In this document: positions 1 through 6,446 of the stretch, piece by piece
Position numbering within the stretch: position 1 is the stretch's first letter
Layout: the number at the start of each line of letters is the position of its first letter
Assembly: GCA_964625245.1 (NCBI GenBank)
Contig: CAZVAN010000025.1
Coordinates: forward strand, 1 to 12,660
Direction: 5' to 3'
DNA: 12,660 nt
Source of the DNA: CAZVAN01 sp964625245
GTDB taxonomy: Bacteria > Patescibacteriota > Saccharimonadia > Saccharimonadales > UBA10212
The notes under the pieces: generated by a model
What the model saw: only the letters and a program-made list of their open reading frames with translations
The model's database searches: none
Told to the model about the DNA's origin: nothing
Made by a program: the position numbers and the translations under genes

Positions 1-85
1 CGCCCGAATCGAGAACTAGTATTTCTCCTTTGCTGTTTGCAATTAGTGCCTTGATTCCTACCTGAAATAGCTTTTCCTTAGACAT
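1..85 (-). CDS. Nudix hydrolase, N-terminal fragment cut by the window edge
   Basis: Only the first 28 residues are in the window. They begin MSKEKLFQVGIKALIANSKG and continue into EILVLDSG. The pattern (hydrophobic strand, short N-S-K-G-E turn, second hydrophobic strand) is the usual opening of a Nudix fold before the Nudix box, which would lie outside the window. The start is well supported: AAGGAG sits at 93-98 on the minus strand, 7 bases before ATG. The start overlaps the end of the upstream phosphotransferase gene (ATGTCTAA, 8 bases), so this is the next gene of the polA run and is probably translationally coupled. The reading frame and start are fairly sure; the Nudix assignment rests on a short N-terminus and is less so. 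Confidence 0.65.
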   Translation of the reverse strand, partial: MSKEKLFQVGIKALIANSKGEILVLDSG

Positions 86-1004
86 TAATCAGCTCCTTAT
101 AATTAGTCTCGTGGAGATATTGTTCAATTTGGTGCCATTTGCGCTGGGCGGATTCGCTGAAACCCCGTTTCGAAAAATCTACGTAATCGGCCACGATGTA
201 AAAAATATGGATGGCGCGGGCCAGTTCAATATCAATCTTGGTGCCGTCGTATTCTTCTTGAATTTTAGCCGCTTTTTCTAGTGTTTGCCGGCCCCACTTA
301 CTCCAAAAATAAAACTCGGCTTCTACTGGGCCAATTTCTGCCTCCAGCCAGTCGATAACTCCTGTGATTTTGTGCTGAGCCGGGTCCACGAAACAGTTAG
401 ACTGCTGCAAATCCTCATGAACAAACACCCACGAATCGCTACTTGTTAGATGATTTAGGATGTAGTCCCTGGCTTCTTGTGCCAGTTCCCTGACCCGGAT
501 GTCAGCGGTCTGGTCTGCTATATAGCTTTCCACCAGTTTTTGGTTTTTATCGGTTCGGTATTTGGGGATTTTTAGCTGGGCACACTCACCTATGGGTGTG
601 ACTTTTGATATTTCACTACGGGTCTCTACCCAGCTTTTTAGAAACTCGTCGCTGAATTGCTGAGTGGAATCTATTTGGTCCCACAAGGTGCCCTGCAGCA
701 GTTCATAACCAAAATAGCGGAAGCCTGACGCTACAAAAGTCGGTTTGGGCACGGCAAAAGACACTTTACCTTGCAGGTAGTTAAGGATGTTTACTTCTTT
801 CTCAATTTCATCCGTTTTTAGGCGCTCGCTCGGCTCAAAAAGGCCGCGTGGAAAACGGAAAACGTACTGCTCGTTAATCAGCATGGCGGCGTTATCCCAG
901 CCACTGCCCAGATATTTTATAGACTCAACCTTAAGATCTGGAAAATCCTGTTCTATGAGCTTTTGGTATTCCTCAACTGGTGCGGGCATTACTTTCGCGT
1001 CCAT
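78..1004 (-). CDS. APH-family phosphotransferase (aminoglycoside/macrolide kinase-like)
   Basis: A 308-residue protein of the APH/choline-kinase protein-kinase-like fold. The N-lobe has a glycine-containing turn (LGSGWDN, 32-38) and the strand VFRFPR (48-53). The catalytic loop is VHEDLQQSN (195-203), matching the family HxDxxxxN pattern with Asp198 as likely catalytic base and Asn203 as metal ligand. GVIDW (215-219) supplies the second metal-binding Asp218. Family members phosphorylate a hydroxyl of aminoglycosides, macrolides, choline, homoserine or sugars using ATP or GTP; the substrate here cannot be read from the sequence, and a resistance role should not be assumed. It starts one base inside the stop of the upstream Nudix gene (TAATG) and its own end overlaps the next Nudix start, so it sits between two Nudix genes in one transcript. 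Length is normal for the family and no key residue is missing. Confidence 0.85.
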   Translation of the reverse strand: MDAKVMPAPVEEYQKLIEQDFPDLKVESIKYLGSGWDNAAMLINEQYVFRFPRGLFEPSERLKTDEIEKEVNILNYLQGKVSFAVPKPTFVASGFRYFGYELLQGTLWDQIDSTQQFSDEFLKSWVETRSEISKVTPIGECAQLKIPKYRTDKNQKLVESYIADQTADIRVRELAQEARDYILNHLTSSDSWVFVHEDLQQSNCFVDPAQHKITGVIDWLEAEIGPVEAEFYFWSKWGRQTLEKAAKIQEEYDGTKIDIELARAIHIFYIVADYVDFSKRGFSESAQRKWHQIEQYLHETNYKELINV

Positions 1005-1573
1005 TACAGGCCCCCTCTTCCTTTGCTTAACAGTTCGGGGATGTGTTTAATGGCCTGGTTGTAGCTTTGGGGGGTTGGGGAATATTTATTTTTAAACTCA
1101 GGGTTATTAAGTTCTTGCTCAAGTTGCTTAATCGGCACCCACTTAACTTCGCTTGTTTCAGCTTCTTCGAGAGTTAGGTTGGCTGGATTTAGATCTGACT
1201 TAAGGGCATATATCCAAAGAAATACTCGGTGGTCCCAGCCACCCGGCATAACATCCTCTAGAGATTCGTTACTTAGAAATACTAGGTCTTTGGGGTCCAC
1301 TATTAGCCCAAGCTCCTCTTTGGCTTCTTCAACTACCGTTTCAAGAGGAGTTTTGCCGGCGGCAATGTGCCCGGCAACCGATACGTCCCAGATGTTTGGC
1401 CTAACTATTTTTTTAGGGCTCCGCAGCTGCATTAGAACCTCGCCTTTAGAGTTATATATCCAAATGTGCGCGCCACCGTGCCACAACCCCTGCTTGTGCG
1501 CCTCGGACTTCAGCATAGTTTGGCCGGTTTTGCTCATATGCTCGTCTAGTATGTCTACCGGCTCCTCTTTCAT
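1004..1573 (-). CDS. Nudix hydrolase, IPP-isomerase/YfcD-like subgroup
   Basis: A 189-residue cytosolic Nudix protein. The extended N-terminus followed by HKQGLWHGGAHIWIYNSKGE (26-45), then RPNIWDVSVAGHIAAG, resembles the YfcD/isopentenyl-diphosphate-isomerase-like branch rather than short MutT proteins. The Nudix box spans 68-90. Gly68, Glu83, Glu86, Glu87 and Gly89 are in place, so the metal-binding glutamates are kept, but two consensus positions differ: Lys74 where Glu is usual and Glu82 where Arg is usual. Family enzymes cleave nucleoside diphosphates linked to another group; this subgroup has poorly known substrates. The start overlaps the aldo/keto reductase stop (ATGA) with no clear Shine-Dalgarno, so expression is likely by translational coupling. 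An in-frame ATG at codon 13 is an alternative start. Confidence 0.85.
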   Translation of the reverse strand: MKEEPVDILDEHMSKTGQTMLKSEAHKQGLWHGGAHIWIYNSKGEVLMQLRSPKKIVRPNIWDVSVAGHIAAGKTPLETVVEEAKEELGLIVDPKDLVFLSNESLEDVMPGGWDHRVFLWIYALKSDLNPANLTLEEAETSEVKWVPIKQLEQELNNPEFKNKYSPTPQSYNQAIKHIPELLSKGRGGL

Positions 1574-2388
1574 GCTACGTTTGTTGGGTCCCAGTTAGTT
1601 CTGTAGTTTTTATCAAGAGCTTTGAGTTTTTGCATGTCTTGTTCGTCTAGCTTGAAGTCAAAGATGTTAAAGTTGTCGGCTATGCGCTCAGGGTGAACAG
1701 ATTTGGTAAGCGCAACCACGCCGTAGTCTATAACCCAGCGCAGCATTATTTGCGGCACTGATTTGCCATGTTTTTTAGCAATTTCTACTAGGGTTGGATT
1801 GTCAAAAAATAGGCCTTCAGCTAGGGGTGTGTAGGCCTCAACCACAATACTGTTTGCTTTGCAGTACTCAACCAGCTCAGGTTGCTGCAAAACCACACTC
1901 ATCTCCACCTGGTTGGCGGCTGGCTGAACGTCAAACTGCTTTTTCATTTCTTCCAGATGCTTGATTGTGTAGTTGCTGACACCAATGGCCTTGGCAGTTC
2001 CCTTTTCGTAAATTTGCATCATACGGCGCCAGGCGGCGGTGCGCCTTTCGGTTACTGGAAAGTGCAGTAGAAGTAGGTCTACATAGTCCATCTGCAGTTT
2101 TTTGAGTGACTCTTCAAAGCTGGGGATTACGTCTGTCCACCACATATTTTCGGTGCCAATTTTGGTAGTTATAAAAAGGTTTTTGCGTGAAACGTTACTT
2201 TCTTTTAGCGCTTCACCTAAAAATTCTTCATTGTCATAAACTTGGGCGTCGTCAAAATGTGTGTAGCCAGCTGCCAGCGCCGATTTTATAGAGTCCTTGC
2301 ATTCCTGGCCGTTGGTGTTGCGCCACAAACCAAAGCCAATCTGCGAAATTTCCGCCCCTGTATTCATCTTCAAATTTGGTACTGTCAT
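1570..2388 (-). CDS. Aldo/keto reductase
   Basis: A 272-residue NAD(P)H-dependent oxidoreductase of the AKR superfamily (TIM barrel), reducing aldehydes or ketones. Counted from the start chosen here, the catalytic tetrad is Asp46, Tyr51 (HFDDAQVYDNEEFLGEAL), Lys76 (FITTKIG) and His109 (LLLLHFPV). IGVSNYT (about 135-141) and KSVHPERIADN near the C-terminus match the substrate- and cofactor-binding segments of the family. Length is typical. Two ATGs lie 6 bases apart. I chose 2388 because AAGGAG at 2395-2400 is 6 bases from it, whereas the same Shine-Dalgarno abuts the ATG at 2394 with no gap; the longer form would only add Met-Ser. It lies 20 bases after the HAD gene and overlaps the following Nudix gene by 4 bases. 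The physiological substrate is unknown. Confidence 0.9.
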   Translation of the reverse strand: MTVPNLKMNTGAEISQIGFGLWRNTNGQECKDSIKSALAAGYTHFDDAQVYDNEEFLGEALKESNVSRKNLFITTKIGTENMWWTDVIPSFEESLKKLQMDYVDLLLLHFPVTERRTAAWRRMMQIYEKGTAKAIGVSNYTIKHLEEMKKQFDVQPAANQVEMSVVLQQPELVEYCKANSIVVEAYTPLAEGLFFDNPTLVEIAKKHGKSVPQIMLRWVIDYGVVALTKSVHPERIADNFNIFDFKLDEQDMQKLKALDKNYRTNWDPTNVA

Positions 2389-2394
2389 ACTCAT

Positions 2395-2400
2395 CTCCTT
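2395..2400 (-). promoter_or_regulatory. Shine-Dalgarno that decides the aldo/keto reductase start
   Basis: AAGGAG on the minus strand is followed by ATGAGTATG. Spacing is 0 to the first ATG (2394) and 6 to the second (2388), so ribosomes should start at the second. This is one of the strongest Shine-Dalgarno sequences in the window, and it belongs to an operon-internal gene. Confidence 0.75.
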
Positions 2401-2407
2401 CTATTTA

Positions 2408-2413
2408 ATTATA
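2408..2413 (-). promoter_or_regulatory. Possible internal -10 box before the aldo/keto reductase
   Basis: TATAAT on the minus strand overlaps the HAD stop codon (CTATAA). A transcript starting about 7 bases downstream would begin near 2401-2400, just at the AAGGAG of the reductase gene. No convincing -35 is seen. It may be chance, since the hexamer is formed by the repeated polA-like end plus a stop codon. Confidence 0.3.
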
Positions 2414-2996
2414 GTTCGCCCCAGTTTTTGCCAAGTACATGTTCTAGGTCGATCTTTAATTGCTTAATGTTTTTATAGTGAATGCTGTCTATGCCAGATT
2501 TTTTAGCACCATCAACATTTTGTAGACCATCATCTATAAATAAACACTCTTTAGGCTTGCGTTTGAGATCTTCTACACACTGCATAAAGATTCTTTTGTC
2601 TGGCTTCACAATACCTAATTTGCAGGAGACGGTTATAGTATTGAATAATCCTGAAATGTGGTCCCTTTCTAAACAATCAAGCTCGTCCTCGCCCGCATTG
2701 GAAAGCAACGCGACTTGATATTTCTTCTTCAAACTGTTGATTAGCTTTAACATTTCCTCGTTAACAATTTTAGTATCACTAAATTCTTTAGCTGCCGTTT
2801 CAGCCGGTATGCCCGTTACATTCTGGATACCCTCAAAAAAATCATGTTTGCCTATGAGGCCTAGATCTATCTTTCTATTCAGTTCATTTAAGACGCTGGT
2901 ATCGTATTTAAATTCTTTAATGTGGCGCTCGTAGTAAATATCGGAGACTACAGGATAAAGCACGCCGAAACAGTCAAAAATTATTGCTTTTATCAT
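2409..2996 (-). CDS. HAD-superfamily hydrolase (subfamily IA-like), probable inserted gene
   Basis: A 195-residue HAD phosphatase-like protein. Motif I is FDCFGVLY with nucleophile Asp8; the second Asp of the usual DxD is Phe10, as in part of the IA and dehalogenase-like members. Motif II is LLSNAG (Ser99, Asn100), motif III is IVKPDKRIF (Lys131) and motif IV is FIDDGLQNVDGAKKSG (Asp155, Asp156). The fold is intact, so a phosphatase or dehalogenase-type hydrolase is likely; the substrate is unknown. The start overlaps the polA stop (ATGA), with GGGGTGA just upstream. Two oddities stand out. The last seven residues, GKNWGEL, are identical to the last seven of Pol I and are not HAD-like. Hand counts of 2461-2640 give 63/180 GC (35%), against 43-45% in sampled lines on either side. 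Together these suggest insertion at the polA 3' end. Confidence 0.88.
   Translation of the reverse strand: MIKAIIFDCFGVLYPVVSDIYYERHIKEFKYDTSVLNELNRKIDLGLIGKHDFFEGIQNVTGIPAETAAKEFSDTKIVNEEMLKLINSLKKKYQVALLSNAGEDELDCLERDHISGLFNTITVSCKLGIVKPDKRIFMQCVEDLKRKPKECLFIDDGLQNVDGAKKSGIDSIHYKNIKQLKIDLEHVLGKNWGEL
2411..2432 (-). repeat. Direct repeat copy 2 (polA-like end fused to the HAD gene)
   Basis: 22 bases matching 2995-3016 at 21 positions; the mismatch is G at 2418 against A at 3002 (plus strand). It encodes the terminal GKNWGEL of the HAD protein in the same frame as in polA. Identity stops abruptly at both ends. The start-to-start distance is 584 bases, almost exactly one HAD gene. Confidence 0.85.
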
Positions 2997-5641
2997 AGTT
3001 CACCCCAGTTTTTGCCGGTAGAAATATCGGCTTTTAGCTTCACGGGTAGTTTTGTGTAAACAGTTTCCATAGTTTCTTTGACCATTTTGCCGACTTTTTC
3101 GGCATCACCAGCTGGCACTTCAATAATCAAACTGTCATGAATTTGCAGCAGCATTTTAGCGCCCGCTGGTAATTGCTTGTCGACCTCTATCATGGCCATT
3201 TTCATAATGTCTGCCGCGGTGCCCTGCAGTGGCATGTTCACAGCCGCGCGGTAGGCGGCTTCCCGGACTTGGAAGTTGGGCGAATGCACGTCCGGCGTGG
3301 GTCGGCGGCGGCCAAACAAGGTTTCTACATAACCCTGCTGCTCTGCCAGTTTCCGGGTGTGCTCAATATATTCTTTGAGCTTAGGGCGAATCTCAAAATA
3401 GCGCTTAATAAAATCACGGGCCTCACCAAATTCCATGCCGGTGCTTTGGCTAAGAGCGTGTGGACCAAGACCGTACATAATGCCAAAGTTGACCTCTTTT
3501 ACAGATGAGCGTTGGGCTTTGGTGACGTCTTCCGGCTCGATGTTATAGAGGGTTGCGGCCGTTTCTACATGAATGTCGGCATCGCGGTTGAAGGCTTCAA
3601 TCATGCCCTCATCACCAGACAGTGCGGCGGCTAGGCGGAGTTCAAATTGGCTATAATCGGCACTTACTAGCTGATTGCCTTTCTCGGCTATAAAAGACGT
3701 ACGAATCCTCCGGCCAAGGTCAGTCCGGACTGGAATGTTCTGCAAATTGGGGTCAACCGAACTTAATCGGCCGGTTGGAGCAATAGTGATATTAAAAGTT
3801 GTGTGTGCGCGGGAATTTTTATCAACTTGGGTTGGCAGTGTATCTACATAAGTATTCTTGAGCTTAGCTACCTCACGGTAGGTGGTTATTTGATCTATGA
3901 TAGGGTTTAGGCCACGGAGCTTATCCAGCTCACTGGCCGCAGTGCTGTAGCCGGTCTTCCCCTTTTTGATTCCGGCCGTAGGCAACTGGATTTTTTCAAA
4001 TAAAATGTCTGCCAGCTGGCCCGGTGAACCGATGTTAAACTCTTGCCCGGCATTTTTGTAGATTAGCTGCTCAACATCCTTCAGTGTTTTATCCAGCTCT
4101 TTGGAAAAATCGTTAAGGTACTTAGTGTTGAGTTTTATGCCAGTGTATTCCATATCTGCCAGCACGGTTGTTAGCGGCCATTCCACGTTTTTAGCCAGTT
4201 CCCAGATAGACGGCGCCTCTCCCAGCGCCAAAACCTGGCCCTCGTACAGCTCACGAATAACAGCGATGAACTCCGGCGCCCTAACCAAAAAGTCTTCGGT
4301 TGGCAGGTTTTCAAAGTCCGGGCCTTCATAGCGCAAATCCGTAACGGCCAGCTCTGTAAGGCTCTGGGCGCGCAGCAGCGAGTTGAGCAAGTATGCTGCA
4401 ACAAACACGTCATGGCCGACATTTTTAAGTTCAATCCCAAGGGTTTTAAGGAGTTTTATGTCAGATTTAATGTCGTAGCCAATTTTGCCGACCTTCTCAT
4501 CTTCCATTAATGGAACTAAGGTTTTCTGGACTTTCTTGTGGTCCAGCTTAGACAAATCAAAAGTGAAAGACTGGGTCTTCGTACCAACAACCAACACCTG
4601 CGGGTCGGCGCCGTGCTTGCCTGCCGCCCTAGAATGAATAAAAACTGTGTCTGCTTTTGGTAATTTAAAGTCGGCCAACTTGGAAGCAGAGTCGATGAGC
4701 ACATTTTTGGGTAGCTCCAGCTTTATCCCGCCAATTGATTCGCTGGCTGGCACCTCGCTCTGCATATTATCGGGCAAGTTACGCAGAAGTGTGCGGAATT
4801 CCAGCCGTTGCAGCAAATCACGCAGGTGTTTGGTGTCAATTTTATGGGCGTCCATAGCTTTAAAATCGATATCTACCGGGGCATCACACCAGATAGCGGC
4901 TACTTTTTTACTGAGATAGGCTGAGTCATGGCCGTCCTCGAGTTTTTTGCGCAAATTCTCTTTGATATTGGGCAGGTTTTTATAAACGCCGTCCAGAGTT
5001 TTATATTCTTTGAGTAGCTCTAGGGCAGTCTTTTCGCCCACGCCGGGAACGCCGGGGATATTGTCTGAGCTATCGCCTTTTAAGGCTTTTAGGTCCAGAA
5101 ATTGGTCGGCCTTGATGCCGTATTTTTGCTCAAAACTCTCGAGGTGAAATTCCTCAATGTTACTGAAGCCTTTTTTTAGAGCATAGACCTTTACGTCATG
5201 GTTGATTAGCTGCAGCATATCAAGGTCGCTGGTGATAAGAAGAGTTTCAATGCCTTTTTTTTCGGCTTTCACAGCCAATGTTCCCATGATGTCGTCAGCT
5301 TCGTAATCGTCCAGCTCAAGGAGTGGCCAGCCAAAGGCATCTAAAAGATCGTGCAGGATGGGGATTTGAGTGTAAAAATCCGGCGGTGCTGGTTTGCGGC
5401 CGGCTTTATATTCCGGGTACAGCTTCAGACGGGCCCGGATATTGGTTTTAGGTTTATCCCATGCTACGGCCACATAATCCGGCTTGAGGCGCTTGAGCAG
5501 TTCCATGGCCATCGTAGCAAAGCCGTAGACTCCGCCGGTTGGAATGCCGTCGTTGGTAGATAAATTGGGCATGGCATAATAGCCGCGGTAAAAGACGCTT
5601 TTACCATCAATAATCGCCAGTTTTTTCTTTGGCTCCGCCAT
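2993..5641 (-). CDS. polA: DNA polymerase I
   Basis: An 882-residue family A polymerase for gap filling, Okazaki primer removal and repair. The 5' nuclease domain (about 1-290) is complete: IIDGKS (10-15), YKAGRK (79-83), the acidic cluster DDYEADD (111-117), SDLD (138-141) and GDSSDNIPGVPGVGEK (189-204). The middle domain (about 305-480) has the fold of the 3'-5' exonuclease but lacks the DxE of Exo I (VFIHSR at 333-338) and the YxxxD of Exo III; only an Asp at 394 in the Exo II region remains, so proofreading is probably absent, as in Taq and Bacillus enzymes. The polymerase domain has motif A DYSQFELRL (662-670), motif B RSSVKEVNFGIMYG (711-724, with Arg711, Lys715, Phe719, Tyr723) and motif C IHDSL (834-838). 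Motif C is usually HDE; Ser837 replaces Glu, while the metal ligands Asp662 and Asp836 are present. First gene of its run, with a TATAAT 8 bases before ATG and no Shine-Dalgarno. Confidence 0.98.
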   Translation of the reverse strand: MAEPKKKLAIIDGKSVFYRGYYAMPNLSTNDGIPTGGVYGFATMAMELLKRLKPDYVAVAWDKPKTNIRARLKLYPEYKAGRKPAPPDFYTQIPILHDLLDAFGWPLLELDDYEADDIMGTLAVKAEKKGIETLLITSDLDMLQLINHDVKVYALKKGFSNIEEFHLESFEQKYGIKADQFLDLKALKGDSSDNIPGVPGVGEKTALELLKEYKTLDGVYKNLPNIKENLRKKLEDGHDSAYLSKKVAAIWCDAPVDIDFKAMDAHKIDTKHLRDLLQRLEFRTLLRNLPDNMQSEVPASESIGGIKLELPKNVLIDSASKLADFKLPKADTVFIHSRAAGKHGADPQVLVVGTKTQSFTFDLSKLDHKKVQKTLVPLMEDEKVGKIGYDIKSDIKLLKTLGIELKNVGHDVFVAAYLLNSLLRAQSLTELAVTDLRYEGPDFENLPTEDFLVRAPEFIAVIRELYEGQVLALGEAPSIWELAKNVEWPLTTVLADMEYTGIKLNTKYLNDFSKELDKTLKDVEQLIYKNAGQEFNIGSPGQLADILFEKIQLPTAGIKKGKTGYSTAASELDKLRGLNPIIDQITTYREVAKLKNTYVDTLPTQVDKNSRAHTTFNITIAPTGRLSSVDPNLQNIPVRTDLGRRIRTSFIAEKGNQLVSADYSQFELRLAAALSGDEGMIEAFNRDADIHVETAATLYNIEPEDVTKAQRSSVKEVNFGIMYGLGPHALSQSTGMEFGEARDFIKRYFEIRPKLKEYIEHTRKLAEQQGYVETLFGRRRPTPDVHSPNFQVREAAYRAAVNMPLQGTAADIMKMAMIEVDKQLPAGAKMLLQIHDSLIIEVPAGDAEKVGKMVKETMETVYTKLPVKLKADISTGKNWGEL
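2995..3016 (-). repeat. Direct repeat copy 1 (native 3' end of polA)
   Basis: The 22 bases encoding the Pol I C-terminus GKNWGEL. A G-x-N-W ending is typical of Pol I (the E. coli enzyme ends GENWDQAH), so this is taken as the original copy and 2411-2432 as the duplicate. Confidence 0.85.
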
Positions 5642-5657
5642 CAGTTTAAATTATACT
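5629..5657 (+). promoter_or_regulatory. Promoter of the laccase-domain gene, overlapping the polA promoter
   Basis: TTGGCT (5629-5634, inside the first codons of polA), a 17-base spacer and TATACT (5652-5657). The predicted start near 5664 leaves a leader of about 36 bases carrying AGGA (5690-5693), 7 bases before ATG. The -10 shares four bases with the opposing polA -10, so the two polymerases should compete for one opening site. Confidence 0.5.
5650..5655 (-). promoter_or_regulatory. polA -10 box, probably giving a leaderless transcript
   Basis: Perfect TATAAT on the minus strand, 8 bases before the polA ATG. Initiation about 7 bases downstream would fall at 5642-5643, within two bases of the start codon. 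The bases before ATG (TTTAAACTG) hold no Shine-Dalgarno. TAATTT at 5648-5653 fits the looser TANNNT pattern at exactly 6 bases. No good -35 at 17 bases. Confidence 0.6.
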
Positions 5658-5700
5658 CTGTATCTGTTAAATGAGTACCGCGTAATGGTAGGATAAAGCC

Positions 5701-6405
5701 ATGGACAAAGTTGTTCTAAGAGACTTGGACGGAGTAAAGGTTGGGTTCAGTGGCAAAAAATTAGGCAGTGTCCAGATATTGGACCGAGAAGTAAATGCTG
5801 AGTTTGAAGAATTTATCTCACATTTTCCAGCCAAGATAGTTTACGATATGCCAGCCGTCGGCAAAGACCACGTGATAAGAGTTGACGGGCTCACTCCGGA
5901 ACAAGTTTGGGGTACCGAAGCCGATGCGCTTATCACAGAAAACCCAGATGTCCTGCTTACCCTAAGAGCGGCTGACTGTATTCCAGTGGTATTTTATGTA
6001 CCAGGTCAGAAAATTCTCGGTCTGGCTCATGTGGGTACGAGCGGCGCCGTCCTGCACTTGCCGCGCCAAACCCTCCAAAAAATGAATGTCCGGCCCGAAG
6101 AGGTAAAGGTTTATGTTGGCCCGTCTATTAGTAAAGAGTCGTACCGTTTCCCCCCAGATTACAACTTGGGTGAAAAGGGCTTGAACCCAAGCTGGGACAA
6201 ATATATTAGCCGCCAGAACGATGAAATACATATAGATCTGCTGGGCTACGTTATTGACGAATTAAAGACTAGCGGGGTTAAGTCCGTAAATATTCAAAGC
6301 GAAAATATAGACACCGGAGCTGACGCTGATTATTTCTCCCACCGCCGGCATAGACTGACGGGCGAGACCAGTGGGCGTAACGCCATTGGCGTGACATTAA
6401 TTTAG
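5701..6405 (+). CDS. Laccase-domain (YfiH/PgeF-like) protein, divergent
   Basis: A 234-residue protein of the DUF152/YfiH 'multicopper polyphenol oxidoreductase' family. Family members have been reported as copper oxidases, as purine-nucleoside enzymes (LACC1/FAMIN relatives) and, in E. coli, as PgeF, which removes misincorporated peptidoglycan precursors. Matching segments: EADALITENPDVLLTLRAADCIPVVFY (73-99) with Cys93; LAHVG (108-112) with His110; VGPSISKESY (139-148); DYFSHRR (210-216) and TSGRNAIGV (223-231). Cys93 and His110 align with two of the three metal ligands. Two family hallmarks are altered: the first ligand region, usually QVHG, reads PAVGKDH (His57 may or may not substitute), and the HAGWRG motif reads HVGTSG, without the Trp and Arg. 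It is thus a divergent member and its activity is open. It diverges from polA and has its own Shine-Dalgarno and leader. Confidence 0.85.
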   Translation: MDKVVLRDLDGVKVGFSGKKLGSVQILDREVNAEFEEFISHFPAKIVYDMPAVGKDHVIRVDGLTPEQVWGTEADALITENPDVLLTLRAADCIPVVFYVPGQKILGLAHVGTSGAVLHLPRQTLQKMNVRPEEVKVYVGPSISKESYRFPPDYNLGEKGLNPSWDKYISRQNDEIHIDLLGYVIDELKTSGVKSVNIQSENIDTGADADYFSHRRHRLTGETSGRNAIGVTLI

Positions 6406-6411
6406 GCTTTG

Positions 6412-6446
6412 GCAAGTTGTTCAACGGTGCAACTGCTTGCAATTTT
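6412..6446 (+). terminator. Weak intrinsic terminator after the laccase-domain gene
   Basis: GCAAG (6412-6416) pairs with CTTGC (6436-6440) and the stem can continue TTG:CAA across a 3-base bulge, with a loop around TTCAACGGTG. It is followed by AATTTT (6441-6446) on the plus strand. The short, bulged stem and short T run make it weak. On the minus strand, where the opposing gene ends at 6446, the hairpin is not followed by a T run. Confidence 0.35.

Noticed and set aside
78..1004. Calling the APH-family gene an antibiotic resistance gene
   Set aside because: The kinase motifs fit a broad family with many metabolic substrates; nothing in the sequence points to a drug.
3173..3508. 111-residue plus-strand frame inside polA
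   Set aside because: Antisense to the polymerase domain motifs, no recognisable motif, no start signals.
4171..4704. Alternative minus-strand frames inside polA
   Set aside because: Out of frame with polA, which is uninterrupted here; composition is unlike a real protein and there is no start signal.
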